Assembly: GCA_024405075.1 (NCBI GenBank)
Contig: JAKSPG010000008.1
Location: 1 to 18,309, forward strand
Reading direction: 5' to 3'
Source of the DNA: Elusimicrobiaceae bacterium
Lineage (GTDB): Bacteria; Elusimicrobiota; Elusimicrobia; Elusimicrobiales; Elusimicrobiaceae
Length of the DNA stretch: 18,309 nucleotides
Under the pieces are notes generated by a model. It ran no database searches and had not been told where the DNA came from. It was given only the letters and a program-made list of their open reading frames with translations. A program made the translations under genes and the position numbers. Position 1 is the stretch's first letter, and every line of letters begins with the position of its first letter. Of the stretch, positions 10,910-17,493 are shown piece after piece.

Positions 10910-13390
10910 TTAATGCTCTATATATTTACCAAACAGGCGGGCAAAACTTTGTTGACGCAAAGCGGGTTCTTCGGGGATGACTCCGTCCCGTATTTCCAAA
11001 CGTAGCACGTAAGAGAGGTCCAGCCCTTGTTCGGGATCTACAAATTCAAAGTGAATATGAGGTCTGTCGCTCATTTCATGTTTGCCCAGGCGGATTTGCC
11101 AACCGTCAGTTGTGCCGGATTGGGATATGTGTTCCAGCAACGTATCAATGGCGGTTTCAACGTCTTGTGCTGTTACGTCTTTCATAAGTCTCAGAACGGA
11201 GATTTTTCCGTCAATAAACTTAAAGTATATATGCGGCACTTCTTGGGGGAACATCTCACGCACGTGCGGCAATTGGGGAAGCCCCTGCACTTCCGCGACC
11301 AAATGGAAATCTTCCGCCCGAGGTATAAGTGTAGCGTTGTTGCCCCGATAAATAACCCGGTTAAATACACCTGCTTGCGCACTGCCCAGCGGTAACTGTT
11401 GCAGCATATCCAAGGTGGCGGTTAATTCTTCGTTTGAACGGCCTGCCGCCACTTGCCTGTTGAGTGCGTCAAAGGCGGTCATGGTTTGGTGGGTGAAAAT
11501 GATATGCCCTTGGTTTTCTTCCAGCCAGGTGGGGTAATTGTGATAGAGTTGGTCGTAATATTCTTCTGTTTGGCGTAATATTTGTTGTTCATCGGCAGAG
11601 AGTTGTGTATAGCTTTCTTCTAATTCTTCGGCCGATAATTGTTCCGGTTCTTGTTCGTTTGTTTTTGCGATACGTTCGCGCTGTAGGGGGTTAGCCCGGT
11701 CAAATATTTCCCACGGTTTTTCGCCGCGGCGTACGGCGCGGGCCAGTTGGTCTAGGCGGTATAATTTGTACAAATCGGGATCAGCCTTAATGTCTGCTAA
11801 AGATTTACCGTATAAACGCACATAGACTCTTTTATATTCTGCTGAACGGGCAGGTGGATAAGAATGATTTTCCTGTAAATAGGTTAAAAATGTATTGTAT
11901 GCTTCTTGCGTGGTTGCTGGACGGGTGGTATTTTCCCAGTAGATATCCGCCATTTTTAACGAGAATTCATCTACTTCTTGTCCGGCTGCCAGTGCGGCTT
12001 TTACGTGGTAAGCCCGATTTTGAAATGCCCGGTACATGGGCGTTTTGTAGATGAAGAGTTCTGGGTGTTGTTCATATTCTTCCAGCCACTCTTGTTGTGT
12101 TTTAATTTCCCTGGTATATTCCGAGTAGATAGTTGCTATTTGCAGGATGAAAGGATCTACTTCCTTCCCGGCTGCTTGTGCGGATTTTGCGTATTGGAAT
12201 CTGCGCTGAAAGGCCTCATACAGGGCTGTGCCATGGACGAGTTGTTCGGGATGTTCCTCATATTCTTTAAGCCACTCTTGGGAGGTTTCTTTTGTTTTTG
12301 TTTCTTCGCGGGAAATTTGTGCCGTTTTTAATGAAAATTCATCTACCTCTTCTCCTTCTGCCAGTGCGGCTTCCACCTGGTAGGTTTTCCCAGAAAATGC
12401 CGTATACATGGCCGTCCCTTGGGTAAGTTGTTCTGGGTGTTGCTCATATTCTTCCAGCCATTCTTGCGGGGTCTTTTTTCGCCCGGTATTTTCTTGGTAA
12501 ATTTGTGCCATTCTCAGCGAGAATTCATCTACTTCTTGTCCGGCTGCCAGTGCGGCTTGTGTTTGCCGGTATTTTTTGGCAAACGCTGTGTACATGGTAG
12601 TGCCCCGGGTAAATTGCTCGGGATGATTTTCATATTCTTCCAACCATGTTTGCGGTGTCTTTCTGGTTTGGTATTGCTCCAACAGCGCATACATTTCCAG
12701 GGAAAGGGGACCTGCCTTTCCGCTTTTCTTGCGTGCCTGGACAGCTAAATACAACGGATGCTTTTGTGCAGGATATAATTTCCCTGCGTAGAGGAGACAA
12801 TTTTGCAAAGACAATAATTGACCGTATGCACGTAATGTAAACCCATGGATGTTCCCGCCTCTAATGACAAAACGTTGGCTGTCGGACATTTGCGGGAAGG
12901 TAAAAGTCAGTTCTGTTAGTAAACGATTCATATAATTCCACGGTTCTTCCACCGCTTCCCACCCTTGAGTAAGTAGCGATACGTCTTCCCCTGTTTGGCG
13001 GTAAAAAACCGCATCGGTATTTTTAATGGCGAGTTCCACCGAATTTAGTTCACTGTCGGAAAATAACGCAGTAGCGAATAATTTCTCGCGCAAGCCGAAG
13101 TGTTTGTATATTTCCATCCCGGTACGCAGACGCTGCGGTAGTTGCATAAAACGTTGTTGGGGGGGTGTGGACAAAGTAGCAGTTGGTGCGGCAGATAATT
13201 TTCTAGCAGCACTTTCAAGAACACTCACCGAAACGGTGGGGTTGAGATGGCGCAAATAGGCAACGCGTTCGGTAAGGGCGGGTATGTTTTTTGCTTGTTC
13301 TAACCCTTTGATAATCATTTTCCCTTGCCCAAACGCCGGGACCATACACAAACTCAAAATAATGGTTACCCAAATATGTCTCATGTGCAT
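10910..13390 (-). CDS. Large secreted protein with 62-residue tandem repeats (protein K), function unknown
   Basis: 826 residues. The signal peptide covers about residues 1-21 (MHMRHIWVTIILSLCMVPAFG, cleavage before QGK); the Met at codon 3 is an alternative start. Residues 22-243 are helical and unrecognised. Residues 244-491 are four perfect-length tandem repeats of 62 residues with consensus WLEEYExHPE...TxMYxAF...AAxAxGxEVDxFSLxMAxIY. A diverged copy lies near 622-665 (WLEENQGHIIFTHQTMTAF...VAAGRSNEEL). The C-terminal 110 residues hold two HIxF modules, PHIYFKFIDG (719-728) and RPHIHFEFVD (776-785). The latter, with IRLGKHEMS, resembles the C-terminus of protein A. A bidirectional terminator follows, and an inverted-repeat operator shared with protein A lies upstream. 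The ribosome site is weak. No enzyme family is recognised; an envelope or extracellular scaffold role is only a guess. Confidence 0.85.
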   Translation of the reverse strand: MHMRHIWVTIILSLCMVPAFGQGKMIIKGLEQAKNIPALTERVAYLRHLNPTVSVSVLESAARKLSAAPTATLSTPPQQRFMQLPQRLRTGMEIYKHFGLREKLFATALFSDSELNSVELAIKNTDAVFYRQTGEDVSLLTQGWEAVEEPWNYMNRLLTELTFTFPQMSDSQRFVIRGGNIHGFTLRAYGQLLSLQNCLLYAGKLYPAQKHPLYLAVQARKKSGKAGPLSLEMYALLEQYQTRKTPQTWLEEYENHPEQFTRGTTMYTAFAKKYRQTQAALAAGQEVDEFSLRMAQIYQENTGRKKTPQEWLEEYEQHPEQLTQGTAMYTAFSGKTYQVEAALAEGEEVDEFSLKTAQISREETKTKETSQEWLKEYEEHPEQLVHGTALYEAFQRRFQYAKSAQAAGKEVDPFILQIATIYSEYTREIKTQQEWLEEYEQHPELFIYKTPMYRAFQNRAYHVKAALAAGQEVDEFSLKMADIYWENTTRPATTQEAYNTFLTYLQENHSYPPARSAEYKRVYVRLYGKSLADIKADPDLYKLYRLDQLARAVRRGEKPWEIFDRANPLQRERIAKTNEQEPEQLSAEELEESYTQLSADEQQILRQTEEYYDQLYHNYPTWLEENQGHIIFTHQTMTAFDALNRQVAAGRSNEELTATLDMLQQLPLGSAQAGVFNRVIYRGNNATLIPRAEDFHLVAEVQGLPQLPHVREMFPQEVPHIYFKFIDGKISVLRLMKDVTAQDVETAIDTLLEHISQSGTTDGWQIRLGKHEMSDRPHIHFEFVDPEQGLDLSYVLRLEIRDGVIPEEPALRQQSFARLFGKYIEH
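11918..12661 (-). repeat. Four 186-bp in-frame tandem repeats within protein K
   Basis: Exactly four units of 186 bp (62 codons each), with no length variation, encoding residues 244-305, 306-367, 368-429 and 430-491. Units 1 and 4 share 41 identical consecutive bases (11960-12000 and 12518-12558, exactly 558 bp = 3 units apart), while the units between them differ there. A fifth, degenerate unit may follow (ATTQEAYNTF). Confidence 0.93.
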
Positions 13391-13411
13391 AGGAGGACCC
13401 CTCTACTCTAA

Positions 13412-13440
13412 TTATTACTCACCTATTGGTAAAAACACAA
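13412..13440 (-). promoter_or_regulatory. Promoter of protein K
   Basis: Minus strand: TTGTGT (13435-13440), 17-bp spacer, TAATAA (13412-13417). The -35 box directly abuts the inverted-repeat operator. The predicted leader is short (about 15 nt); it contains GAGGGG, which can pair with the CCTC that follows, immediately before the ATG. Confidence 0.5.
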
Positions 13441-13470
13441 GGGTCTAAAGACCTATAGGGCGTGTAGGTC
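13439..13470 (-). promoter_or_regulatory. Inverted-repeat operator upstream of protein K
   Basis: On the gene strand GACCTA (13470-13465), 9 nt, TAGGTC (13455-13450), then TTTAGACCCTT. The arrangement and flank match those upstream of protein A (1008-1038). The flank makes a second small palindrome here, GGTCT-TT-AGACC, so the GACC half-site occurs three times. It abuts the -35 box, a typical place for an activator site. Confidence 0.55.
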
Positions 13471-13510
13471 TTAATGCTTTAGGGGGATTTCTAACGAGTG
13501 GTTTTATGAC

Positions 13511-13543
13511 AAAAAAAACTCCCCGGGCAACAGCCCGGGGAGT
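13511..13543 (-). terminator. Intrinsic terminator after the SlyD-like gene
   Basis: Perfect 11-bp GC-rich stem (13533-13543 with 13518-13528), 4-nt loop, and T8 on the minus strand (13511-13518), about 20 bp beyond the stop codon. Confidence 0.92.
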
Positions 13544-13563
13544 GGCGTTGTGTCAACGGTAAA

Positions 13564-13920
13564 TTAATTAATTTCTTTGATTTCTACGTCAAAGGTTAGT
13601 TCTTTCCCGGCCAACGGGTGGTTAAAATCCAACACCACTTCTTTATCACCTACTTTTAAATGGTCGGCTCCACCGATAGCTTCTTTGGGAACGCGGCGGA
13701 TGGCTTCTTCGTGCACGATTCCATATCCTTCTTCGGGGGAAACTTTAACTGTTTTTTTATCACCCACTTTCATGCCCAGTAATTCTTTTTCCAGCCCCGG
13801 GATGATGTGCCCGGCCCCATGCGTATATTCCAACGGCCCGCGGCCCGAGGAGGTATCAGCCACTTGGCCTTCTACCGTAAGGGTGTAGTCAAATTTAACT
13901 TTAGAACCTTCTTTAATCAT
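13564..13920 (-). CDS. SlyD-like FKBP-type peptidyl-prolyl isomerase, shortened insert domain
   Basis: 118 residues. It catalyses cis-trans isomerisation of proline bonds and acts as a chaperone, in the cytoplasm (no signal peptide). FKBP core: KVKFDYTLTVEGQVADTSSGRGPLEYTHGAGHIIPGLEKELLGMKVGDKKTVKVSPEEGYG, ending with DFNHPLAGKELTFDVEIKEI. The insert-in-flap (chaperone) domain normally has about 60 residues. Here it keeps its first part (EEAIRRVPKEAIGGADHLKVGDK) but lacks roughly 20-25 residues of beta-strands before the VVLDFNHPLAGK return, so the protein is shorter than usual SlyD (140-200). The His-rich metal-binding tail of E. coli SlyD is also absent. AAGGAG precedes the ATG. It has an extended -10 promoter and its own terminator. 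Confidence 0.9.
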   Translation of the reverse strand: MIKEGSKVKFDYTLTVEGQVADTSSGRGPLEYTHGAGHIIPGLEKELLGMKVGDKKTVKVSPEEGYGIVHEEAIRRVPKEAIGGADHLKVGDKEVVLDFNHPLAGKELTFDVEIKEIN

Positions 13921-13958
13921 GTTGTTCTCCTTGGCCCGCTGATAGGGGGCGACACTAT

Positions 13959-13967
13959 ATTGTAACA
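13959..13967 (-). promoter_or_regulatory. Extended -10 promoter of the SlyD-like gene
   Basis: Minus strand: TGT followed by TACAAT (13959-13964). Predicted start near 13952 with a 32-nt leader containing AAGGAG. No clear -35. Confidence 0.45.
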
Positions 13968-14058
13968 GTTTTTTTAGCTGATTAGATAAAAAAATTATAT
14001 TTGAGCAGAAATGTACAGAAAAATCTTTTCATCCATTTTTTTTTAAGTTATAATAGTA

Positions 14059-14086
14059 TTGAAAATAGCTCTATTTCACGTATACT
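14059..14086 (+). promoter_or_regulatory. Promoter of the three-pilin operon
   Basis: TTGAAA (14059-14064), 16-bp spacer, TATACT (14081-14086). Predicted start near 14093. AAGGAG follows just before the first pilin ATG, so the leader is only about 12 nt. Confidence 0.6.
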
Positions 14087-14104
14087 ATAACAAGGAGTTT
14101 ATGT

Positions 14105-14635
14105 ATGAAAGGCAAAGGCTTTACATTAATTGAATTGCTGGCCGTCATTATGATTATCAGCGTGCTGACCGCTATCGGCGTGCCGCAATACCGCCGCAGT
14201 TTGGAGCGTTCACGCGTAGCGGAAGCGTTGCAGATGTTGCCGGCCATTTTTGATTCGCGCGAGCGGCTGATGGTGGAGCGGGGGCTGACGTGGTCTTCCT
14301 CCCCGGCGTCCAACGAGAATATGTCTTTTTCTAGGTTGGATGTTTCTGCTAAAGGACATATTGAAAACCGGATTTTTTGGGTAACCAATAATTTTAGGTA
14401 CAAGTTATTTATTACCTCTAAAAACGGGGAGACTCATCGCTCGGTCGGCGCACTTTTGCGCCGGGGGGCCAGTGCAGTAGCCGGGACAGTGTTCTTTTAT
14501 GACGGCAGCGAGTTGTTGTGTTGTAACCGGACCAATCCGCAGGCGTGCGATTTCTTTAATATCCCCGCAGCGTCTAAGTGCGATTCAAGCAATTTTGATA
14601 ATTTTAATGATCCCATTGCAGTTGAGGGACACTAG
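14105..14635 (+). CDS. Type IV prepilin-like protein 4 (first of three-gene operon)
   Basis: 176 residues. MKGKG|FTLIE, Glu at +5, hydrophobic helix LLAVIMIISVLTAIGV, then PQYRRSLERSRVAEALQML. The C-terminal part ends LLCCNRTNPQACDFFNIP...KCD, a pattern (C-x-N-x-x-A-C-D-x-F/Y...C) repeated in the next two proteins. ATG 14105 is chosen over the out-of-frame ATG at 14101; AAGGAG lies upstream. The following gene starts 19 bp after its stop. Confidence 0.92.
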   Translation: MKGKGFTLIELLAVIMIISVLTAIGVPQYRRSLERSRVAEALQMLPAIFDSRERLMVERGLTWSSSPASNENMSFSRLDVSAKGHIENRIFWVTNNFRYKLFITSKNGETHRSVGALLRRGASAVAGTVFFYDGSELLCCNRTNPQACDFFNIPAASKCDSSNFDNFNDPIAVEGH

Positions 14636-14654
14636 TCGGAAGCGGGAGGATCTT

Positions 14655-15224
14655 ATGTTACGTAAAGGTTTTACGTTAGTGGAAATGATGGCGGTGGTGT
14701 TGATTATTGGTGTACTGACGGCGTTGGCGTTGCCGCAGTATCGGCGTACGGTTGCCAAAAGCCACGTGGTAGAAGCCGAGGCGATGCTACGTATTATTTA
14801 TGAAACCAGTGAGCGGCTGGCCGGGGACTTTGGCTATCGCAGTTACGAAAAACTGATTCAAGCTAAAGGGGCCTCTAACGAGAAAAACTACTCCTTTGCC
14901 CGTACGGATATGTTTGATGCCTCTGACTTGCCCAAAGGTTGTTTGTTGCAGGACGAAGGTACTACGTTGCAGTGCAAACGCTTTTCTTACAAAATTGCCA
15001 AAAAAGGATATGTGGCTGCTAAAAAATTACGCACACCTTATCGGGGCACCTATATTTTGTTGGACCGTAGCACCGGGCAGTTGTATTGCCAACCGGAATG
15101 TGCAAATGACGAAGATGCGTGCGACGTGTTTGGGTTGGGCGTAAGAAATGCCGGCGTTTCTTTTGGCGGTACGTTGACCTCATCTTGCCAGCAAGAATCC
15201 CCGGATGAGCCGGCGGCAGATTAA
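14655..15224 (+). CDS. Type IV prepilin-like protein 5 (second of operon)
   Basis: 189 residues from the ATG at 14655, fixed by GGGAGGA four bases upstream; the frame is open further upstream, but only as an overlap with the preceding gene. MLRKG|FTLVE, helix MMAVVLIIGVLTALAL, PQYRRTVAKSHVVEAEAML. The C-terminal half has LYCQPECANDEDACDVFGLG and a final Cys (SSCQQE), aligned with the paralogues on both sides. The Ser/Glu/Asp-rich tail QQESPDEPAAD is likely flexible. Confidence 0.92.
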   Translation: MLRKGFTLVEMMAVVLIIGVLTALALPQYRRTVAKSHVVEAEAMLRIIYETSERLAGDFGYRSYEKLIQAKGASNEKNYSFARTDMFDASDLPKGCLLQDEGTTLQCKRFSYKIAKKGYVAAKKLRTPYRGTYILLDRSTGQLYCQPECANDEDACDVFGLGVRNAGVSFGGTLTSSCQQESPDEPAAD

Positions 15225-15258
15225 ACCCGGCCGGTAGTGTAAAAAGAGGAATTATTTC

Positions 15259-15816
15259 ATGAGAAAAGGTTTTACATTAGTTGAAATTTTAATTGCTGTG
15301 ATGATTACCACAATTTTGGTCGCGATGGCTGTTCCGATGTACGAAAAAGCCATTGAAAAATCCCGTTTGGCTGAGGCGCGCACCATGCTTAAACGGCTGT
15401 ATGAAGCCAAAAGACGGGTCATGGACGACCAGGAAATTACTACTTATGTAAACACGGCCTTCGGTTTTGAAAATTTGGATTTTGCCATGCCGTGTACGTC
15501 CACCACAACCTCAAACAATCACGTGGCCACCTGTAACAGTAGGGACTTTACTTACGACTTGTCTCCCACGGGAGCCGGCCAGGCCAACGCTGTTTGTGCG
15601 GCACGGCGCAGAGGGGATCATCTAGGGGTTGCCTTTTTGTACCAGGAGAGCGATACAACGGGACAAGGAGTTTTCCAGTGCTCCAACGGCGGTGCCGGAA
15701 ACGGTGCTTGCGATGAGTACGGTATGAGTTCGTCCACCAATTCGGCGTGGTGTTCCCCGTTAGATGATTCGGGGGCGGCCGTAGTAAATGCTAATCCGGG
15801 AGTGGTGGTAGATTAA
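15259..15816 (+). CDS. Type IV prepilin-like protein 6 (third of operon)
   Basis: 185 residues. MRKG|FTLVE gives Gly4 at -1 and Glu9 at +5; helix ILIAVMITTILVAMAV, then PMYEKAIEKSRLAEARTML. The globular domain is Thr/Ser/Asn-rich with FQCSNGGAGNGACDEYGMSSS...WCS matching the shared C-terminal cysteine motif. AGAGGA lies eleven bases before the ATG, a somewhat long spacing. It closes the operon, with a terminator 20 bp downstream. The three tandem paralogues may be minor pilins or alternative pilin subunits. Confidence 0.92.
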   Translation: MRKGFTLVEILIAVMITTILVAMAVPMYEKAIEKSRLAEARTMLKRLYEAKRRVMDDQEITTYVNTAFGFENLDFAMPCTSTTTSNNHVATCNSRDFTYDLSPTGAGQANAVCAARRRGDHLGVAFLYQESDTTGQGVFQCSNGGAGNGACDEYGMSSSTNSAWCSPLDDSGAAVVNANPGVVVD

Positions 15817-15836
15817 ACTGGCCACCCGTCTATTTT

Positions 15837-15863
15837 ATTCCCCGGTCATGCCGGGGAATTTTT
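15837..15863 (+). terminator. Intrinsic terminator of the pilin operon
   Basis: Perfect 9-bp stem ATTCCCCGG (15837-15845) / CCGGGGAAT (15851-15859), 5-nt loop, T5 (15859-15863). Confidence 0.88.
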
Positions 15864-15880
15864 ATTGCCAAAAAGGGATT

Positions 15881-15889
15881 TGCTATAAT
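15881..15889 (+). promoter_or_regulatory. Extended -10 promoter of smpB with leaderless spacing
   Basis: TGC followed by perfect TATAAT (15884-15889), six bases, ATG at 15896. The predicted start of transcription is the A of the ATG. The ten bases TGCTATAATA and the distance to the ATG are identical to those before rnhB. No Shine-Dalgarno sequence and no correctly spaced -35. Confidence 0.62.
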
Positions 15890-15895
15890 ATACCC

Positions 15896-16366
15896 ATGCA
15901 TAAAAAGCCGTCTGTCTTAGTCGTTTGTACCAACCGTAACGCGTATCATGACTATTACGTGGACGATAGTTATGAGGCAGGTGTTTCGCTTTCGGGGGCG
16001 GAAGTGAAATCCATCCGGCAAAAAGAAGTCAGCCTGGAGGGGAGTTTCGTACGGGTAGAAAACGGACAGGCATATGTGTACCACATGCATGTGAAACCGT
16101 ATCGCTTCAATTCTCTTACCGAGGACGACCCCACCCGGGTTCGCACGTTACTGCTTACCAAAAAAGAATTACGCAAACTGGCTGCCAAGGCAGAAATAAA
16201 GGGATATGCTTTGGTGCCGCTTGAGGTATATTTTAAAAACGGCTGGGCTAAATTAAAAATAGCGGTTGCCAAAGGTAAACATTTGTTTGATAAACGCGAA
16301 GCCCTTAAAAAGCAAGATTTAAACCGCGAAATGGAACAGCATTTCAAAAATAAAATCCGGTTTTAA
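15896..16366 (+). CDS. smpB: SsrA-binding protein SmpB
   Basis: 156 residues from the ATG at 15896. It binds tmRNA and delivers it to stalled ribosomes for trans-translation. The fold markers are complete: NRNAYHDYYVDDSYEAGVSLSG (13-34), GAEVKSIRQ (34-42), LLLTKKELRKL (85-95), VPLEVYFKNGWAKLKIAVAKGKHLFDKREALKKQD (107-141) and a basic C-terminal helix NREMEQHFKNKIRF, which folds in the ribosomal mRNA channel. The longer open frame would add 16 codons covering the terminator and promoter, so it is rejected. The mRNA is probably leaderless. The tmRNA gene is not recognised in this window. Confidence 0.96.
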   Translation: MHKKPSVLVVCTNRNAYHDYYVDDSYEAGVSLSGAEVKSIRQKEVSLEGSFVRVENGQAYVYHMHVKPYRFNSLTEDDPTRVRTLLLTKKELRKLAAKAEIKGYALVPLEVYFKNGWAKLKIAVAKGKHLFDKREALKKQDLNREMEQHFKNKIRF

Positions 16367-16451
16367 TGTTCTAACAGCTGTTTAAAAAAATGCTTCTCAC
16401 AGCTACGAAGAGAAAAACAAAAAATCGCTGGATTTTTTCGCCGTAATATTC

Positions 16452-16457
16452 TAAAAT
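16452..16457 (+). promoter_or_regulatory. Possible -10 box of the tRNA-Leu/ftsQ unit
   Basis: TAAAAT ending 10 bases before the tRNA 5' end in an AT-rich stretch. Only a weak TGGATT lies at -35 distance. The 101-bp gap between smpB and the tRNA also holds a palindrome AACAGCTGTT (16373-16382) without a T run, so no clear smpB terminator is visible. Confidence 0.3.
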
Positions 16458-16467
16458 ATATGTACTT

Positions 16468-16551
16468 GGGCGGGTGGCGGAATTGGCAGACGCGTACGGC
16501 TCAGGACCGTATGGACGAAAGTCCTTAAGGGTTCAAGTCCCTTTCCGCCCA
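16468..16551 (+). tRNA. tRNA-Leu, anticodon CAG
   Basis: 84 nt. Acceptor stem GGGCGGG (16468-16474) pairs with TCCGCCC (16544-16550), discriminator A16551. D-arm region has GGCGGAATTGGCAGACGC. The anticodon arm is TACGG-CTCAGGA-CCGTA, giving CAG. The long variable arm GGAC-GAAA-GTCC marks a class II (Leu) tRNA. T-arm AAGGG-TTCAAGT-CCCTT. The 3' CCA is not encoded. An 11-T run follows (16556-16566). The tRNA reads as a spurious peptide (MAELADAYGSG...) in one frame. Confidence 0.97.
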
Positions 16552-16578
16552 TTTCTTTTTTTTTTTGGTTTTAGCATC

Positions 16579-17403
16579 ATGAAAACGCGCAACTATTATC
16601 GGCCGTCAACCGTTTCGTTAGGAAAGAAAAAACGTGTTGTCCGGCGGAAAAGAGGAGCGCGCTTTTTTTTGAAATTATTGATACTCCTTTTTCTCTTACT
16701 AGTGGTGGTTGTGGGGGGAGGTTGGTTTGCCCGTCAAGCTTACCGTGCCTGGAAAAGTGCGCGTGTGGCGGGGTGGCATGCCAAAACAATAGAGGTCTCA
16801 GGTGTGGAAGGCGAGTTGCAACAGCGGTTGCTTTCGGTATTAAAACCGTATCATAACAAGCCCGTGTCTGCCACCAGAGCGGTGCAACTTCGTCAAATGG
16901 TTACTGAGCAATACCCGATGTTAAAAAACGTAGTGCTTAAGCGCGGGTTTATCAGCGGCAAACTTACGCTTAAGGCGGAGCACCGCACCCCGCTAGCCAA
17001 ATTGCAACTTTCCAACGGACAAACACGCTATCTGGATGCAGACAGCACCGTGTACAGCGATGCGGCCCCCACCGGGCCGGTACCGACGGCCGTTGTTGAA
17101 TTAGAAGGAGAAGTGCCCGCGAAATTAAACGCGCAGTTAGTGGAACTGGTGGAAAGCACGGGCAAATTACATGCGGCTTCGGAATCTGTGCGACTGCAAT
17201 TTAACGGGAGCGATCATACGGTACGTATGCACTTATCCGACGGTAGTGTGATCCTTTTCGGTCCGGCGGTGCAGTTAAAAAAGAAAGCGGCCCGCGCGGC
17301 GCAAATTATGGCACTGGCGCGTCAAAAATATCAAGCGCCGTTTGTACTTAATTTTTTGTTTTTTGAAAACGGCCAAGTTTTTTTAACACAAAAGGCTCGT
17401 TAA
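16579..17403 (+). CDS. ftsQ: Cell division protein FtsQ (POTRA domain)
   Basis: 274 residues from the ATG at 16579; the upstream in-frame extension is the translated tRNA and is rejected. It has a basic cytoplasmic N-terminus (residues 1-28, KKKRVVRRKRGAR), one transmembrane helix (about 29-49), a POTRA domain (about 68-137: TIEVSGVEGELQQRLLSVLKPYHNKPVS...YPMLKNVVLKRGFISGKLTLKAEHRTPLAKL) and a beta-rich C-terminal domain. FtsQ links cytoplasmic and periplasmic parts of the divisome. Placement directly before ftsA supports the call, since sequence conservation of FtsQ is low. Only 27 U-rich bases separate it from the tRNA, with no Shine-Dalgarno sequence, so it is probably co-transcribed with tRNA-Leu. 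Confidence 0.85.
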   Translation: MKTRNYYRPSTVSLGKKKRVVRRKRGARFFLKLLILLFLLLVVVVGGGWFARQAYRAWKSARVAGWHAKTIEVSGVEGELQQRLLSVLKPYHNKPVSATRAVQLRQMVTEQYPMLKNVVLKRGFISGKLTLKAEHRTPLAKLQLSNGQTRYLDADSTVYSDAAPTGPVPTAVVELEGEVPAKLNAQLVELVESTGKLHAASESVRLQFNGSDHTVRMHLSDGSVILFGPAVQLKKKAARAAQIMALARQKYQAPFVLNFLFFENGQVFLTQKAR

Positions 17404-17421
17404 ATTTTATAATAGAAACAG

Positions 17422-17456
17422 CAGGTATAAAAGTACTTTACCTGATACGTTTTTTT
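17422..17456 (+). terminator. Weak hairpin plus T7 between ftsQ and ftsA (possible attenuator)
   Basis: CAGGTA (17422-17427) pairs with TACCTG (17439-17444) around an 11-nt loop; five bases later comes T7 (17450-17456). The gap also has TATAAT (17408-17413) and TATACT (17456-17461), which could be -10 boxes for ftsA. The stem is short and A/T-rich, so this is tentative. Confidence 0.25.
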
Positions 17457-17493
17457 ATACTAAAATTTATTCATATCCGTTAGGGGATTTTTT

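Noticed and set aside
11918..12661. CRISPR-like or mobile-element repeats
   Set aside because: The units are 186 bp, contiguous, in frame and diverged at third positions; they are protein-coding tandem repeats with no spacers.
11854..12748. Plus-strand open frames within the repeat region of protein K
   Set aside because: They are antisense shadows that repeat with the 186-bp period; composition is atypical (Cys/Phe-rich) and no starts are supported.
16373..16382. AACAGCTGTT palindrome after smpB as a terminator
   Set aside because: The stem has no loop and is followed by A rather than T residues; no termination signal can be supported.
16474..16578. N-terminal extension MAELADAYGSGPYGRK... 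in frame with ftsQ
   Set aside because: It is the translation of tRNA-Leu, a well-known annotation artefact; ftsQ starts at 16579.
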